The notes under the pieces: generated by a model
The model's input: the letters and a program-made list of their open reading frames with translations, nothing else
Databases searched by the model: none
What the model was told of the DNA's origin: nothing
Made by a program: the position numbers and the translations under genes
Assembly (NCBI RefSeq): GCF_927798215.1
Contig: NZ_CAKMMW010000008.1
Span: 189,405-253,404, forward strand
From: Paenibacillus_E allorhizoplanae
Lineage (GTDB): Bacteria > Bacillota > Bacilli > Paenibacillales > NBRC-103111
DNA length: 64,000 nt
Reading direction: 5' to 3'
Shown: one piece after another, positions 43,579 to 53,178 of the stretch
Numbering within the stretch: position 1 is the stretch's first letter
Layout of the letters: each line of letters opens with the position of its first letter

Positions 43579-44597
43579 GAGTGTTCACCTAATCGAGAGC
43601 CATATTGCTCATTAAAATACTTTTGGTACTCACCAGTCTGAATTCGTTTCCACCAATCCTGATTGTTCAAGTACCAATGAATCGTCTCTTGGATACCAGT
43701 TTCAAAATTGTGTTTCGGCTTCCAGCCAAGTTCATTCGTTATTTTAGTAGCATCAATCCCATAACGTCGATCATGTCCTGGGCGATCTTTGACGAACTGC
43801 ATCAAAGACTCCGGTTTTCCAAGTTCACGAAGAATCGTTTGGATAATTTGAATGTTTGTTCGTTCGTTATTCCCACCGATATTATAAACCTCACCACTAA
43901 CTCCCTTATGTAGAACCAAATCAATCGCGCTACAATGATCCGCAACATATAACCAATCTCTAATATTAAGTCCATCTCCATATACGGGCAGCGCTTTATC
44001 ACTCAATGCATTGGCAATCATCAACGGAATTAACTTTTCCGGGAATTGGTAAGGACCGTAATTGTTTGAGCAACGCGTGATATTCACATCAAGTCCAAAT
44101 GTTTCATGATAAGAACGTACCAATAGATCAGAACCTGCTTTACTTGCCGAATAGGGACTATTCGGTGCTATCGGCGTCTCCTCTGTGAAAAGGCCAGTCT
44201 CACCAAGCGATCCGTAAACTTCATCGGTCGAGACATGGACGAATTTCTTAACACCATGTTTACGAGCAGCTTCCAGCAAAACCTGAGTACCAAGGACGTT
44301 CGTTTTCACAAAAATTTCCGGTTCAAGAATACTTCGATCCACATGCGACTCCGCGGCGAAATGAACAACCGTGTCTATGCCCTTATCGAAAAAACTGTTC
44401 ACTAGTTCAATATTCGTAATGTCCCCTTTTACAAAGGTATATTGACTATTGTTTTGAATCGAAATCAAGTTCTCTAAGTTTCCTGCGTATGTTAGTGCGT
44501 CCAAATTGATGATTTCATAGTTGGGATAGCGATCCAGCATATAGTGCACGAAATTGCTGCCGATGAATCCGGTTCCGCCGGTAACAAGAATTTTCAT
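43575..44597 (-). CDS. rfbB: dTDP-glucose 4,6-dehydratase
   Basis: A 340-residue extended SDR. G-G-T-G-F-I-G-S-N-F binds NAD, S-T-D-E-V-Y-G and Y-S-A-S-K-A (YxxxK) are catalytic, with the family end R-P-G-H-D-R-R-Y. Converts dTDP-glucose to dTDP-4-keto-6-deoxyglucose. Third gene of the rmlACBD operon, 18 bases after rfbC. Confidence 0.97.
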   Translation of the reverse strand: MKILVTGGTGFIGSNFVHYMLDRYPNYEIINLDALTYAGNLENLISIQNNSQYTFVKGDITNIELVNSFFDKGIDTVVHFAAESHVDRSILEPEIFVKTNVLGTQVLLEAARKHGVKKFVHVSTDEVYGSLGETGLFTEETPIAPNSPYSASKAGSDLLVRSYHETFGLDVNITRCSNNYGPYQFPEKLIPLMIANALSDKALPVYGDGLNIRDWLYVADHCSAIDLVLHKGVSGEVYNIGGNNERTNIQIIQTILRELGKPESLMQFVKDRPGHDRRYGIDATKITNELGWKPKHNFETGIQETIHWYLNNQDWWKRIQTGEYQKYFNEQYGSRLGEHS

Positions 44598-44615
44598 GTA
44601 TGTAAAACTCCTATT

Positions 44616-45161
44616 TTAAAAGTTAATTTCTGCATCTTGAAGCAATGGATGCTTCTTATCTTTTTCTGAAAGAATTGGATTAGAAGTTAGCCAATCAATT
44701 GCTAACGCTGGGTCATTCCAAAGAATACCTCGATCATGTTCAGGAGAATAATACTCGTCCACTTTGTAGAGGACCTGTGTGTTAGGTACAATCGTGCAAA
44801 AGCCATGGGCACAGCCTTGAGGAACTAGTAGTTGACGTTTATTGGCTTCGCTAAGAATGACACCTACCCATTGTCTGAATGTAGGTGAGTTCTTACGGAT
44901 ATCCACTACTACGTCGTAAATGGCACCTGCAGCTACACGAACGAGCTTTGTTTGTGCTTTTGGATTTAACTGATAGTGAAGTCCACGCAGCACACCAGCT
45001 TCAACGGATAGAGAATGATTATCTTGTACAAACAAATGATCCACACCAAGCTCAGCAAACTTCGAGCTGCTATAGCTCTCCATAAAAAAACCCCGATTGT
45101 CACCAAAGACATCGGGTTCGATGATATGAAGTCCCTGCAGCTTTGTAGAAATCTTTTTCAT
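44616..45161 (-). CDS. rfbC: dTDP-4-dehydrorhamnose 3,5-epimerase, operon copy
   Basis: A 181-residue RmlC with D-N-R-G-F-F-M-E-S, V-Q-D-N-H-S, G-V-L-R-G-L-H-Y-Q and C-A-H-G-F. Same length as and closely similar to the copy at 29936-30481, but more AT-rich and with different codon choice. GAGGTG lies 8 bases before ATG 45161. Second gene of rmlACBD. Confidence 0.96.
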   Translation of the reverse strand: MKKISTKLQGLHIIEPDVFGDNRGFFMESYSSSKFAELGVDHLFVQDNHSLSVEAGVLRGLHYQLNPKAQTKLVRVAAGAIYDVVVDIRKNSPTFRQWVGVILSEANKRQLLVPQGCAHGFCTIVPNTQVLYKVDEYYSPEHDRGILWNDPALAIDWLTSNPILSEKDKKHPLLQDAEINF

Positions 45162-45176
45162 CAGCTAGAGCACCTC

Positions 45177-45920
45177 TTACAATTTTAGTTTTCCAAACTC
45201 TTCACCAAACAATAGATCCTTCGCCAATTCGTTCGCTTTGGCTAAAGAAGCATACGTTCCAGCATCTGTCCACCAACCTTGAAGGATATCGTAGGTTAGC
45301 TCCGCTCTTGATATATAGGCATTATTAACATCTGTTATTTCTAACTCTCCTCTATCCGAGGGTCTTAATGTCTTAATGATATCAAAAACCGAACTATCAT
45401 ACATATAAATACCTGTTACTGCGTAGCTGCTCTTTGGATGCTTGGGTTTCTCTTCAATTGAAATAATTCGATCTTCATGGATTTCAGGAACACCGTAGCG
45501 CTGAGGGTCATCCACTTGTTGAATGAGAATTTTCGCTCCTTGTTGCTGGTCACGAAAGTTATTAACAAATGGTACGATGCTGTCTTCGAACACATTATCC
45601 CCCAGAATAACGACCATTTGATCATCTCCAACAAATTGCTCTGCAAGTCCTAACGCCTGAGCAATCCCCCCTGCATCATCTTGAACTTTAAAAGTAAAAT
45701 TAACTCCCATTTCACGACCGCTACCCAATAAACTAACTACATCGCCCATATGTTCGATTCCCGTTACAAGCAAAATATCGCATATATTGGCTTCTTTAAG
45801 CTTATGGACAACATGAAAGATCATAGGGTACTTGCCTACTGGAAGTAAATGCTTATTTGTTACTTTCGTTAAAGGATACAACCGCGTTCCTGTTCCACCT
45901 GCTAAAATTACACCTTTCAT
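45177..45920 (-). CDS. rfbA: Glucose-1-phosphate thymidylyltransferase
   Basis: A 247-residue RmlA of the short type common in Firmicutes and Archaea. L-A-G-G-T-G-T-R-L-Y-P-L-T-K binds the nucleotide; V-I-L-G-D-N-V-F-E and I-E-E-K-P-K-H-P-K-S are family marks. Makes dTDP-glucose. ATG 45920 is chosen with GAGGGG 8 bases upstream. First gene of the rmlACBD operon; the same gene order is known from S-layer glycan loci. Confidence 0.95.
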   Translation of the reverse strand: MKGVILAGGTGTRLYPLTKVTNKHLLPVGKYPMIFHVVHKLKEANICDILLVTGIEHMGDVVSLLGSGREMGVNFTFKVQDDAGGIAQALGLAEQFVGDDQMVVILGDNVFEDSIVPFVNNFRDQQQGAKILIQQVDDPQRYGVPEIHEDRIISIEEKPKHPKSSYAVTGIYMYDSSVFDIIKTLRPSDRGELEITDVNNAYISRAELTYDILQGWWTDAGTYASLAKANELAKDLLFGEEFGKLKL

Positions 45921-46018
45921 GGTAGTACCCCTCATAATCAATTATCTGTTAAAATAAGCTTATCATGATAACTCCCTTTTGACAAAATTCGATTTTATTC
46001 AGGAAAGGATATAAAGCA

Positions 46019-47305
46019 ATGATAAACTTCTTGGACCCTTTCATACGTTTTCAAGGAATAAATACAAAGCTTCTTGTAAGCTGTCCGAAAGACCCATCAT
46101 CCCCTGGTGGTTTATTCATCATAGATTTTGAATTAAAAAACATAACAAGAATATTGGAAGCAGATTGTCGTGGAATAACACAATTCTCAGAGGGATATTA
46201 TTTAGCCACGAATTCACATGGAATTTTAAAGTTAGACAATGAACTTAATATTACAAATACCTATGAAGTACCAGCACGAGACCTTCATGGTCTAAAATTC
46301 CACTCTGATGGCTTGCTGTACGTAGTCGAAACCTCACATAATGCCATTGGTATTTATCAAACAGAACCTTTTAAAAGAATCGATGAAATAAAAATTTCGG
46401 ATAGTAATGAAGATCAAAATCATATTAATGACTTATGTATTAAGGGTAATAGCTTATTCTTATCGATGTTCTCTCTACAAGGTGGTTGGAGAGATCTTTT
46501 AGAGTCATTTGATGGAGTAATTGCTGAGTATGATATACAAACAAAAGAATTAATAACAATTTTACAAAAAGATTTACAACTTCCTCACAGTGTGACTTTT
46601 ATTGATAATCAAATGTATTATTGCGAATCTTTAAATCTCAATCTAAAAAAAGAAAACCAGTGTATTGCTAAATTAGGCGGTTATACTAGGGGCTTGGCTT
46701 CAGATGGTTTACATTTTTATGTTGGCCAGAGTGTTATGAGGCATTTAGATAGAATTCTTTCAACAATTCCAAATGTGTCAGTAGATTGTGGTATTCATAT
46801 TTTTGATGGCAAAAAAAGAGTTAATAAATTCTTTCCAATGCCTGCGAATCAAATCTATGAGATACTGATAATTAGTAATTATCAGGAAGAATTTATTCAC
46901 CCTACGCAATCAAGTTTAGAGATGGCTAGCCCAGAATCATTGCAATATCTTATCTCATCAAAAGACTGGCATGAACCCGAGGGTTCATATCGTTGGATGG
47001 CTTCAAAACGTGCTGGGGTAAAGCTTAGATCAGAAAATCCAATTAAAACGATAACTATCGAATTCACTAATTGTTCTCTGAACAACAATAATGCAAAATT
47101 GTTTGTCAACAACATAGAGATTTCGAGTATACTTTTCAATGAGATGGATGAGCAAATTCATACTTTCACATTAGATGAATATTTTACAGGAGATATTTAT
47201 GTTTCTCTTGAAGTAGATACACTATGGAACCCACAGCAACTTATAGGAAATGATGATGTTAGACAGTTAGGTTTAGCAGTGAAAAGTATTAAAGTATTGG
47301 CATAA
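46019..47305 (+). CDS. DUF4915-like beta-propeller protein with C-terminal beta domain
   Basis: A 428-residue protein and the only plus-strand gene inside the glycan locus. Residues about 10-290 show propeller-like repeats and the L-P-H-S-V and Y-T-R-G-L-A-S-D-G marks of DUF4915/TIGR03032-type proteins found in polysaccharide clusters. Residues about 325-428 form a beta domain (Y-R-W-M-A-S-K-R-A-G-V-K-L, ending D-D-V-R-Q-L-G-L-A-V-K-S-I) that also occurs beside glycosyltransferases and may bind carbohydrate. AGGAAAGGA lies about 9 bases before the ATG. Divergent from rfbA. No catalytic residue recognised. Confidence 0.75.
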   Translation: MINFLDPFIRFQGINTKLLVSCPKDPSSPGGLFIIDFELKNITRILEADCRGITQFSEGYYLATNSHGILKLDNELNITNTYEVPARDLHGLKFHSDGLLYVVETSHNAIGIYQTEPFKRIDEIKISDSNEDQNHINDLCIKGNSLFLSMFSLQGGWRDLLESFDGVIAEYDIQTKELITILQKDLQLPHSVTFIDNQMYYCESLNLNLKKENQCIAKLGGYTRGLASDGLHFYVGQSVMRHLDRILSTIPNVSVDCGIHIFDGKKRVNKFFPMPANQIYEILIISNYQEEFIHPTQSSLEMASPESLQYLISSKDWHEPEGSYRWMASKRAGVKLRSENPIKTITIEFTNCSLNNNNAKLFVNNIEISSILFNEMDEQIHTFTLDEYFTGDIYVSLEVDTLWNPQQLIGNDDVRQLGLAVKSIKVLA

Positions 47306-47320
47306 TTTTAGATAAGTAAC

Positions 47321-47358
47321 GCTCCCGGAGTTCCTCGCGAAAGGATCGGGAGCATTCC
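47321..47358 (+). terminator. Probable intrinsic terminator
   Basis: GCTCCCG at 47321-47327 pairs with CGGGAGC at 47347-47353, followed by a mixed T-rich run, 15 bases after the preceding gene. Confidence 0.6.
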
Positions 47359-47497
47359 TTCTTTAATCAAAAACAACCAAACCCCCTGACATTGTACAGA
47401 AGGATTTGGCTATTTTCGGTTGTATGTGAACAGTTTCACCGCCAGTTGAATTGGGGAAAATCGCTCTTTCTTCCGCCAGATATTAAAGCGGCAAACA

Positions 47498-48481
47498 CTA
47501 CATTGTCACTAATTCTTTTTGCTCATTCTTTTCAGAACGATTAATCTCATTTTCAAAGTTAATTCTTTCTTTTTCAACTACCAGCGGTCTCTTCAAAACT
47601 TGAGTATGAATAGATCCGATATATTCTCCGATAATTCCAATAAAAAATAATTGAACTGACGAAAAAAAGAATAGACCAATAATGAGCGGAGCAATTCCTA
47701 CTTCAAAGTAATTCCAAAAAAGCAATTTTGCTAATAGATATAAAATTGCTACACCAAAACTTACTGCAGACATTGCAAAACCCAACATCGCTGCTAATCT
47801 TAACGGAATTTTGGAGTGGTTCGTAATGCCTAGCATTGCTATATCATATAAAGTATAAAAATTATTTTTCGTGATCCCTCTCTTACGGGAAGGTTGAATG
47901 TAATTAATTTTATAACTTTCAAAACCAATATCTGATATTAACCCTCTAAAATAAGGATAAGGATCATTAACTTCCCTTAAAACTTTTATTACTTGTTGAT
48001 CGTATAAACCAAATCCGGTATTGTTTTTCGTCAATTCAATTTCAGACACTTTATTAATAAAATTATAATACATTTTTCTAATGGCAAACATTAAACGAGA
48101 TTCTTCGCTCTCATTTTTGACACCTAACACAACTTTGTAACCTTCTTCCCATTTCTCAAGAAAGTCTCTAATCATGTTGGGAGGATCCTGAAGATCTGCA
48201 ACCATAAGTATAACTGCATCTCCCTTAGCTTGAAGAAGAGCATGATATGGTGATCTAATATGACCAAAATTCCTAGAATTCACAATCACTTTAACATTAG
48301 AATCTTTATAGGCTAATGTTTTTAAAATAGAAACAGTATCATCCTTAGATGCATTATCAATAAAAATATGCTCGTAGGTGTAACCTACTAGGTTACTACA
48401 AATTTCCTTGACTTGATTGTATAATTCTTCTACGTTTGCCTCTTCGTTATAACATGGAGTTACTATACTCAATAATTTCAT
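47498..48481 (-). CDS. GtrB/DPM1-like glycosyltransferase with two membrane spans
   Basis: A 327-residue GT2 enzyme: V-T-P-C-Y-N-E-E start, I-D-N-A-S-K-D, M-V-A-D-L-Q-D-P-P (metal site) and two C-terminal spans at about 235-258 and 268-292. This is the layout of polyprenyl-phosphate glycosyltransferases such as GtrB, which put a sugar on undecaprenyl phosphate for later transfer outside. Last gene of the operon that makes a CDP-branched sugar and encodes a GtrA-like protein, so it may load that sugar or glucose. Confidence 0.85.
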   Translation of the reverse strand: MKLLSIVTPCYNEEANVEELYNQVKEICSNLVGYTYEHIFIDNASKDDTVSILKTLAYKDSNVKVIVNSRNFGHIRSPYHALLQAKGDAVILMVADLQDPPNMIRDFLEKWEEGYKVVLGVKNESEESRLMFAIRKMYYNFINKVSEIELTKNNTGFGLYDQQVIKVLREVNDPYPYFRGLISDIGFESYKINYIQPSRKRGITKNNFYTLYDIAMLGITNHSKIPLRLAAMLGFAMSAVSFGVAILYLLAKLLFWNYFEVGIAPLIIGLFFFSSVQLFFIGIIGEYIGSIHTQVLKRPLVVEKERINFENEINRSEKNEQKELVTM

Positions 48482-48498
48482 CTTTTCACCTTATGATC

Positions 48499-49461
48499 TT
48501 ATTTTGAGGATCTAGTGTATATCTTTTTAAATTCATCTTTTACGCAGTCCATCGAAGTATAAAGAGGCTCATAAGCTAGCTTATCAGTATTTTTTTTATA
48601 ATTTGAATAATAATTGTTTTTATTACCGGAAGATGAAGTTACTGAGTGCGCACTATCAATTTCAATTTCCAAGCCGTAGACTGTATTAAAATATTCAAGT
48701 AATTTAAATTTACTGACCGGACTAAGGCTGTAAACATCAAATACATCATTTACGTGATGTTTAGATATGCATAGCTTAATTAAATTCACAAAGTCTAAGG
48801 GATGAATGTAATCTCTTACTATATCTAAATCATTTGTTTTAAACACTCTATTTTCTTGTAGACACTGGATAATGTCAGTAAGAAAGAAGTTTGATTTCAA
48901 ATCAATAAACCTGCTAAAGAAACTAAATACTCTCAAATCAACTATATAAAAATTGTCGTAAGCTCTGTGCTTTGCTTCAGAATAAAGTTTGGTAATCCCA
49001 TAATTATGAATGGGCAGTATATTATTAATTTCTATTTCAGTCTTAGTATGCTTGTTTGCTGGCTGTTCAAATTCTGTAATGTATGAAGCACCACTACTTA
49101 GGTTAATATACAAGGTTTGGTGATGTTCGTGTAAATAAGCAAGAATAAGATTATCGAATTCTTCTGTTACTGTAAATACCAATTGTTGATCTTTTTTGGA
49201 CTTTGTAGAGTCAACTATTCCAATACAATTAATAATAACATCGTACGAATGTAGACCGAATTGTTCCATATTGCAAATAGTATAATTACTCTGTATCAAA
49301 TTATTTTCAAGCAAAAAATCATTGATTTTAGATATATTGCGAGCAAATAAAACAAAATTATAATTTACCTCTTTTGATAAGTAATAAATTAAATTTTTTG
49401 CAATATGTCCTGTTGCACCTAAAATTGCTATCGTTTTTGATTCCATCGTGGAAGTATTCAT
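48499..49461 (-). CDS. SDR-family sugar reductase (YerF-like)
   Basis: A 320-residue NAD(P)-dependent short-chain reductase: I-L-G-A-T-G-H-I-A binds the cofactor, Y-G-I-T-K is the YxxxK pair, R-D-Y-I-H a substrate-side motif. It follows a YerE-like TPP enzyme and rfbG/rfbF/rfbH; in Yersinia the matching reductase YerF reduces the branched CDP-sugar to CDP-yersiniose. ATG 49461 follows TTGGAGGC by 4 bases. Function inferred from context; sequence shows only the reductase fold. Confidence 0.75.
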   Translation of the reverse strand: MNTSTMESKTIAILGATGHIAKNLIYYLSKEVNYNFVLFARNISKINDFLLENNLIQSNYTICNMEQFGLHSYDVIINCIGIVDSTKSKKDQQLVFTVTEEFDNLILAYLHEHHQTLYINLSSGASYITEFEQPANKHTKTEIEINNILPIHNYGITKLYSEAKHRAYDNFYIVDLRVFSFFSRFIDLKSNFFLTDIIQCLQENRVFKTNDLDIVRDYIHPLDFVNLIKLCISKHHVNDVFDVYSLSPVSKFKLLEYFNTVYGLEIEIDSAHSVTSSSGNKNNYYSNYKKNTDKLAYEPLYTSMDCVKDEFKKIYTRSSK

Positions 49462-49476
49462 TAATGCCTCCAATTA

Positions 49477-51252
49477 CTATTTAGGTACTTCCATTTCTTC
49501 CACTAAATCGATTAGCATGAGCTCCCTCAACTCATTTCTTTCTAAATGTGGAGACATATCTTCGATAGGTCTATTGACCACTAATTTAGGGTTCACAGTT
49601 GTATTTTGTTCTAAAGCTACAGTAATAAATGTTGGGCCTTCTATACCAAATGCTTCTTCAATCATAGATTCTGCTTCATCCATTGTCGCAATATGAAATG
49701 ATGGAATGTTATAAGCCCGTGCAATGGCTAATAAATTTGGTGAAGAATATACAGTGGATTGCTTACGTCCATCAAAATATAAGTCTTGGAACTGCCTAAC
49801 CATACCCAGACAATTATTATCCATTACAAATATTTTTATTGGCAGATTGTGCTTAGCAATTGTATCAAATTCTTGTATATTGACCTGTATACCTCCATCC
49901 CCAGCAATAACAATTACTCTATTCTCATCTACTAATGAAGCACCGATAGCAGCTGGTAATGCAAATCCCATTGCACCCATTCCACCAGAATTCAGTAATC
50001 TTTGGTTATTTTTTAATTTAAAAGATTGTGAAGCCCACATTTGATGTTGTCCCACATCTAAACAAATTACATCACCTTCACTACTATTTGATGAAAGTAG
50101 CTCCATAAAAAGATTAGGATCGATATTCTCTTGAGGAGACTCATAACAGCGTGTAGGAAATTTTACTTTTAACTTTCTAATAGTTTCATTCCAATTCAGA
50201 TAGGTGGGCTTTTGATATTCCTTCAGTTTATCATTTAATGAAATCAAAAAACTTTTTACATCTGTTTGAATAGCAAGATCTACTTTAATTTTCGCATTCA
50301 ATTCATTAAAATCCGCATCTACATGTATTTTTTTTGCAGCTCGCCCGAAAGTATCTGGCCTAGTTCCAGTTTGTCTGGAGTCAAGTCTCGAGCCTAAAAT
50401 TAAAATGAGATCGCTATTTGCTAGAACTAAATTACTGTACCTATTCCCATAAGAACCAATTAATCCGACAAATTTTTCATTAGTATGCGGAATAACATCT
50501 AGACCCATTAATGAAGACACCACCGGTATCCCTGTTAACTTTACCAGGTGTTGTAGTTCTTCTGCTGCATTAGCAATTCTAACGCCACCTCCTGCCAAAA
50601 TAACAGGTCTTTCAGCGTCAGCGATCAGTTGTAGAATTTCATTTAACTCTTCATCTGTAACACTTTTTTTGAATTCTGAAAGTAACTCTTTATGCTCTGC
50701 AGTGTTATAAAAGCTCAAAAGCATTTCTGGATTAATATTCTCCCTTTGAAGATTCATAGGAATGTCAATTAATACAGGGCCTGGACGACCATTTTGTGCA
50801 AGAAAAACAGCTTTCTCAAGATGATATTTTATCATTAAAGGATCTGTGACGAGTTCTGCATATTTTGTTAATGACTTAACTACACTTACAATATCAGTTT
50901 CTTGAAACCCAATCTGCCTTACTGGTCTATCAAATTTATACTCATACGTATTTACTTGACCCGTAATAAACAAACAAGGAACGCTGTCAAAGTAACAACT
51001 TCCAATGCCAGTGACTAAATTCAAAGCACCAGGTCCACTAGTTGCCATAGCCACTCCAAGTTTTCCATTTAGTCTAGCATATGCTTCTGCTGCAAAAGCA
51101 GCTGCTTGCTCATGACGTACCGAAATACAATGGATATCATCTCTTAAATACACTGAGTCCAATAAATGAGCAATTGCACCACCAATAAATTCAAAAACGT
51201 GAGAAACCCCTTCTTCTGCAACGAAATCGATAACATAATCCGATAGTTTCAT
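49477..51252 (-). CDS. TPP-dependent enzyme, YerE/acetolactate synthase-like
   Basis: A 591-residue thiamine diphosphate enzyme with all three domains. V-R-H-E-Q-A-A-A carries the catalytic Glu, T-S-G-P-G-A-L-N and G-P-V-L-I-D-I-P are family marks, and G-D-G-G-I-Q-V-N-I-Q with D-N-N is the TPP/metal motif. In a CDP-dideoxysugar operon this is the place of YerE, which attaches a two-carbon acetyl unit from pyruvate to CDP-3,6-dideoxy-4-keto sugar. A general acetolactate synthase is less likely because no small subunit or ilv gene is near. ATG 51252 follows GAGGAG by 6-7 bases; an ATG at 51291 overlaps the rfbG stop and is an alternative. Confidence 0.82.
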   Translation of the reverse strand: MKLSDYVIDFVAEEGVSHVFEFIGGAIAHLLDSVYLRDDIHCISVRHEQAAAFAAEAYARLNGKLGVAMATSGPGALNLVTGIGSCYFDSVPCLFITGQVNTYEYKFDRPVRQIGFQETDIVSVVKSLTKYAELVTDPLMIKYHLEKAVFLAQNGRPGPVLIDIPMNLQRENINPEMLLSFYNTAEHKELLSEFKKSVTDEELNEILQLIADAERPVILAGGGVRIANAAEELQHLVKLTGIPVVSSLMGLDVIPHTNEKFVGLIGSYGNRYSNLVLANSDLILILGSRLDSRQTGTRPDTFGRAAKKIHVDADFNELNAKIKVDLAIQTDVKSFLISLNDKLKEYQKPTYLNWNETIRKLKVKFPTRCYESPQENIDPNLFMELLSSNSSEGDVICLDVGQHQMWASQSFKLKNNQRLLNSGGMGAMGFALPAAIGASLVDENRVIVIAGDGGIQVNIQEFDTIAKHNLPIKIFVMDNNCLGMVRQFQDLYFDGRKQSTVYSSPNLLAIARAYNIPSFHIATMDEAESMIEEAFGIEGPTFITVALEQNTTVNPKLVVNRPIEDMSPHLERNELRELMLIDLVEEMEVPK

Positions 51253-51290
51253 ATATTTCTCCTCATCTTTATTATGCTCTACAAGATTCA

Positions 51291-52367
51291 TTACAGGTCA
51301 CTAGAAGTAACATAATCATTAATTTGTTCAAGACACGTAATTCTCATGTCCGCACCTTTATTATACATTTGAGACCAATAGACAATACTCTTCAAGGTTC
51401 TTTCCAATTCCCAACGCGGCTGCCAATTCAATAAAGATTTCGCCTTAGAACAATCTAGCTTCAAATAGTGTGCCTCGTGTGGATGTGAACCTCCATCAAT
51501 CCGATAATGGCTGCTCTCTCCCCAAATATCACATATTTTATCAACTATCCAACTTACCGGTTTTGCATCATTGTCTGATGGACCGAAATTCCAACCTTCG
51601 GCATATTGAACTCCATGCATATATAATTTTTCAGCTAGAAGCAAATAACCACTCAATGGTTCTAAAACATGCTGCCATGGCCTAATTGAATTTGGATTTC
51701 TGATAACAATCTCCTCTGCAAGCAAAAGTGATCTAACACAATCAGGAATCAAACGGTCGACCGCCCAATCTCCACCACCAATTACATTCCCTGCTCTTGC
51801 AGAAGCTATGGCAACACCGTGCTCATTATATTTCTCTGGATTAAAAAAAGAATTTCTATAGGCAGATGTCACTAATTCTGAACATGCCTTACTGTTCGAA
51901 TAAGGATCATATCCACCTAATCGCTCATTTTCACGGTAGCCCCATTCCCACTCTTTATTTTCATAGCATTTATCCGTTGTCACGTTCACAACAGCTTTCA
52001 CGCTTTCAGTGGTTCGTATTGCCTCAAATACATTTACCGTTCCCATAACATTAATAGAATACGTTTCCACAGGTATTTTATATGAATCTCTAACCAGTGG
52101 TTGTGCAGCCATGTGAATAACAATTTCTGGTTTAAAATCAGACACAGCTTTTTTTATTGATTCTAAGTCTCTTATATCTGCTATCGTAGATTTCTCAAGT
52201 AATCCTTCTATATTACAGAGTTCAAATAGACTAGGTGACGTAGGTGGTTGCAAAGCATACCCTGCTACTTTAGCACCCATGTGCGTCAACCATAAACTTA
52301 ACCATGATCCCTTAAACCCAGTATGACCAGTTATGAAAACTCGTTTATTATTCCAGAATTCAGTCAT
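51291..52367 (-). CDS. rfbG: CDP-glucose 4,6-dehydratase
   Basis: A 358-residue extended SDR: G-H-T-G-F-K-G-S-W-L binds NAD, V-T-T-D-K-C-Y-E-N and Y-S-N-S-K-A (YxxxK) are catalytic, and R-P-W-Q-H-V-L-E-P is typical for RfbG. Makes CDP-4-keto-6-deoxyglucose. Overlaps rfbF by 4 bases and is followed at once by the TPP enzyme. Confidence 0.95.
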   Translation of the reverse strand: MTEFWNNKRVFITGHTGFKGSWLSLWLTHMGAKVAGYALQPPTSPSLFELCNIEGLLEKSTIADIRDLESIKKAVSDFKPEIVIHMAAQPLVRDSYKIPVETYSINVMGTVNVFEAIRTTESVKAVVNVTTDKCYENKEWEWGYRENERLGGYDPYSNSKACSELVTSAYRNSFFNPEKYNEHGVAIASARAGNVIGGGDWAVDRLIPDCVRSLLLAEEIVIRNPNSIRPWQHVLEPLSGYLLLAEKLYMHGVQYAEGWNFGPSDNDAKPVSWIVDKICDIWGESSHYRIDGGSHPHEAHYLKLDCSKAKSLLNWQPRWELERTLKSIVYWSQMYNKGADMRITCLEQINDYVTSSDL

Positions 52368-53161
52368 ACATTTTTCACCAAATCTTTACCCCAAGTTTTC
52401 CATGGAGCTTTATTCTTAGCCCATAGGTCTTCCAAATGGTTCTTATCACGTAATGTATCCATAGGTTGCCAGAAACCATTGTGTTTATAGGCAGAAAGTT
52501 CTCCATGTTTTGCAAGATTTTCTAATGGTTCTTTTTCAAATATAGTTGAATCCTCATTAATATAATCAAATACTTCTGGCTGACAGACAAAGAAGCCTGC
52601 ATTAATCCAGGAACCATCTCCTCTAGGTTTCTCTTGAAAGCCGCGCACTTCATTTAGATCCGATATGTCCAGTGCACCAAATCGACCATCTGGTTGGATA
52701 GAAGTAACAGTAGCCAATCTTCCACTTAATTTATGGAAATCAACCAATTCCTTAATATTTACATCCGATACCCCATCACCATAGGTAAGCATAAAAGGTT
52801 CATGGCCGATATAAGGTTGAATCCGCTTAACCCGTCCACCTGTCATCGTGTCAATTCCAGTGTTTACAAGTGTGACTCTCCAGGGTTCAGCTGAATGATT
52901 ATGAATGATGTTCTCGTTATCATTTCTAAAATCAAAAGTAACATCAGATTCATGTAGGAAGTAGTGTGCAAAATATTCCTTAATATAATAGCCTTTATAA
53001 CCAAGACAAACTACAAAATCGTTAAAGCCATATGAAGAGTAAATCTTCATAATGTGCCATAGAATCGGTCTTTGTCCAATCTCAATCATTGGTTTAGGTT
53101 TTAGGTGAGATTCTTCACTTATTCTTGTACCATATCCACCTGCAAGTATGACTACTTTCAT
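52364..53161 (-). CDS. rfbF: Glucose-1-phosphate cytidylyltransferase
   Basis: A 265-residue nucleotidyltransferase: L-A-G-G-Y-G-T-R-I-S-E-E-S and K-P-K-P-M-I-E-I-G are the RfbF signatures, with Y-G-D-G-V-S-D at the metal site. Makes CDP-glucose, committing the operon to CDP sugars. Between rfbH and rfbG on the same strand. Confidence 0.96.
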   Translation of the reverse strand: MKVVILAGGYGTRISEESHLKPKPMIEIGQRPILWHIMKIYSSYGFNDFVVCLGYKGYYIKEYFAHYFLHESDVTFDFRNDNENIIHNHSAEPWRVTLVNTGIDTMTGGRVKRIQPYIGHEPFMLTYGDGVSDVNIKELVDFHKLSGRLATVTSIQPDGRFGALDISDLNEVRGFQEKPRGDGSWINAGFFVCQPEVFDYINEDSTIFEKEPLENLAKHGELSAYKHNGFWQPMDTLRDKNHLEDLWAKNKAPWKTWGKDLVKNV

Positions 53162-53178
53162 TGAAATCCCCCCTAATA

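Noticed and set aside
47360..47497. Short frame reading E-Q-F-H-R-Q-L-N-W-G-K-S-L as a transposase remnant
   Set aside because: It could not be matched to a transposase family with confidence and has no terminal repeats.
49477..51291. Housekeeping acetolactate synthase (ilvB)
   Set aside because: No small subunit or other branched-chain amino acid gene is nearby, and the gene is embedded in a CDP-sugar operon.
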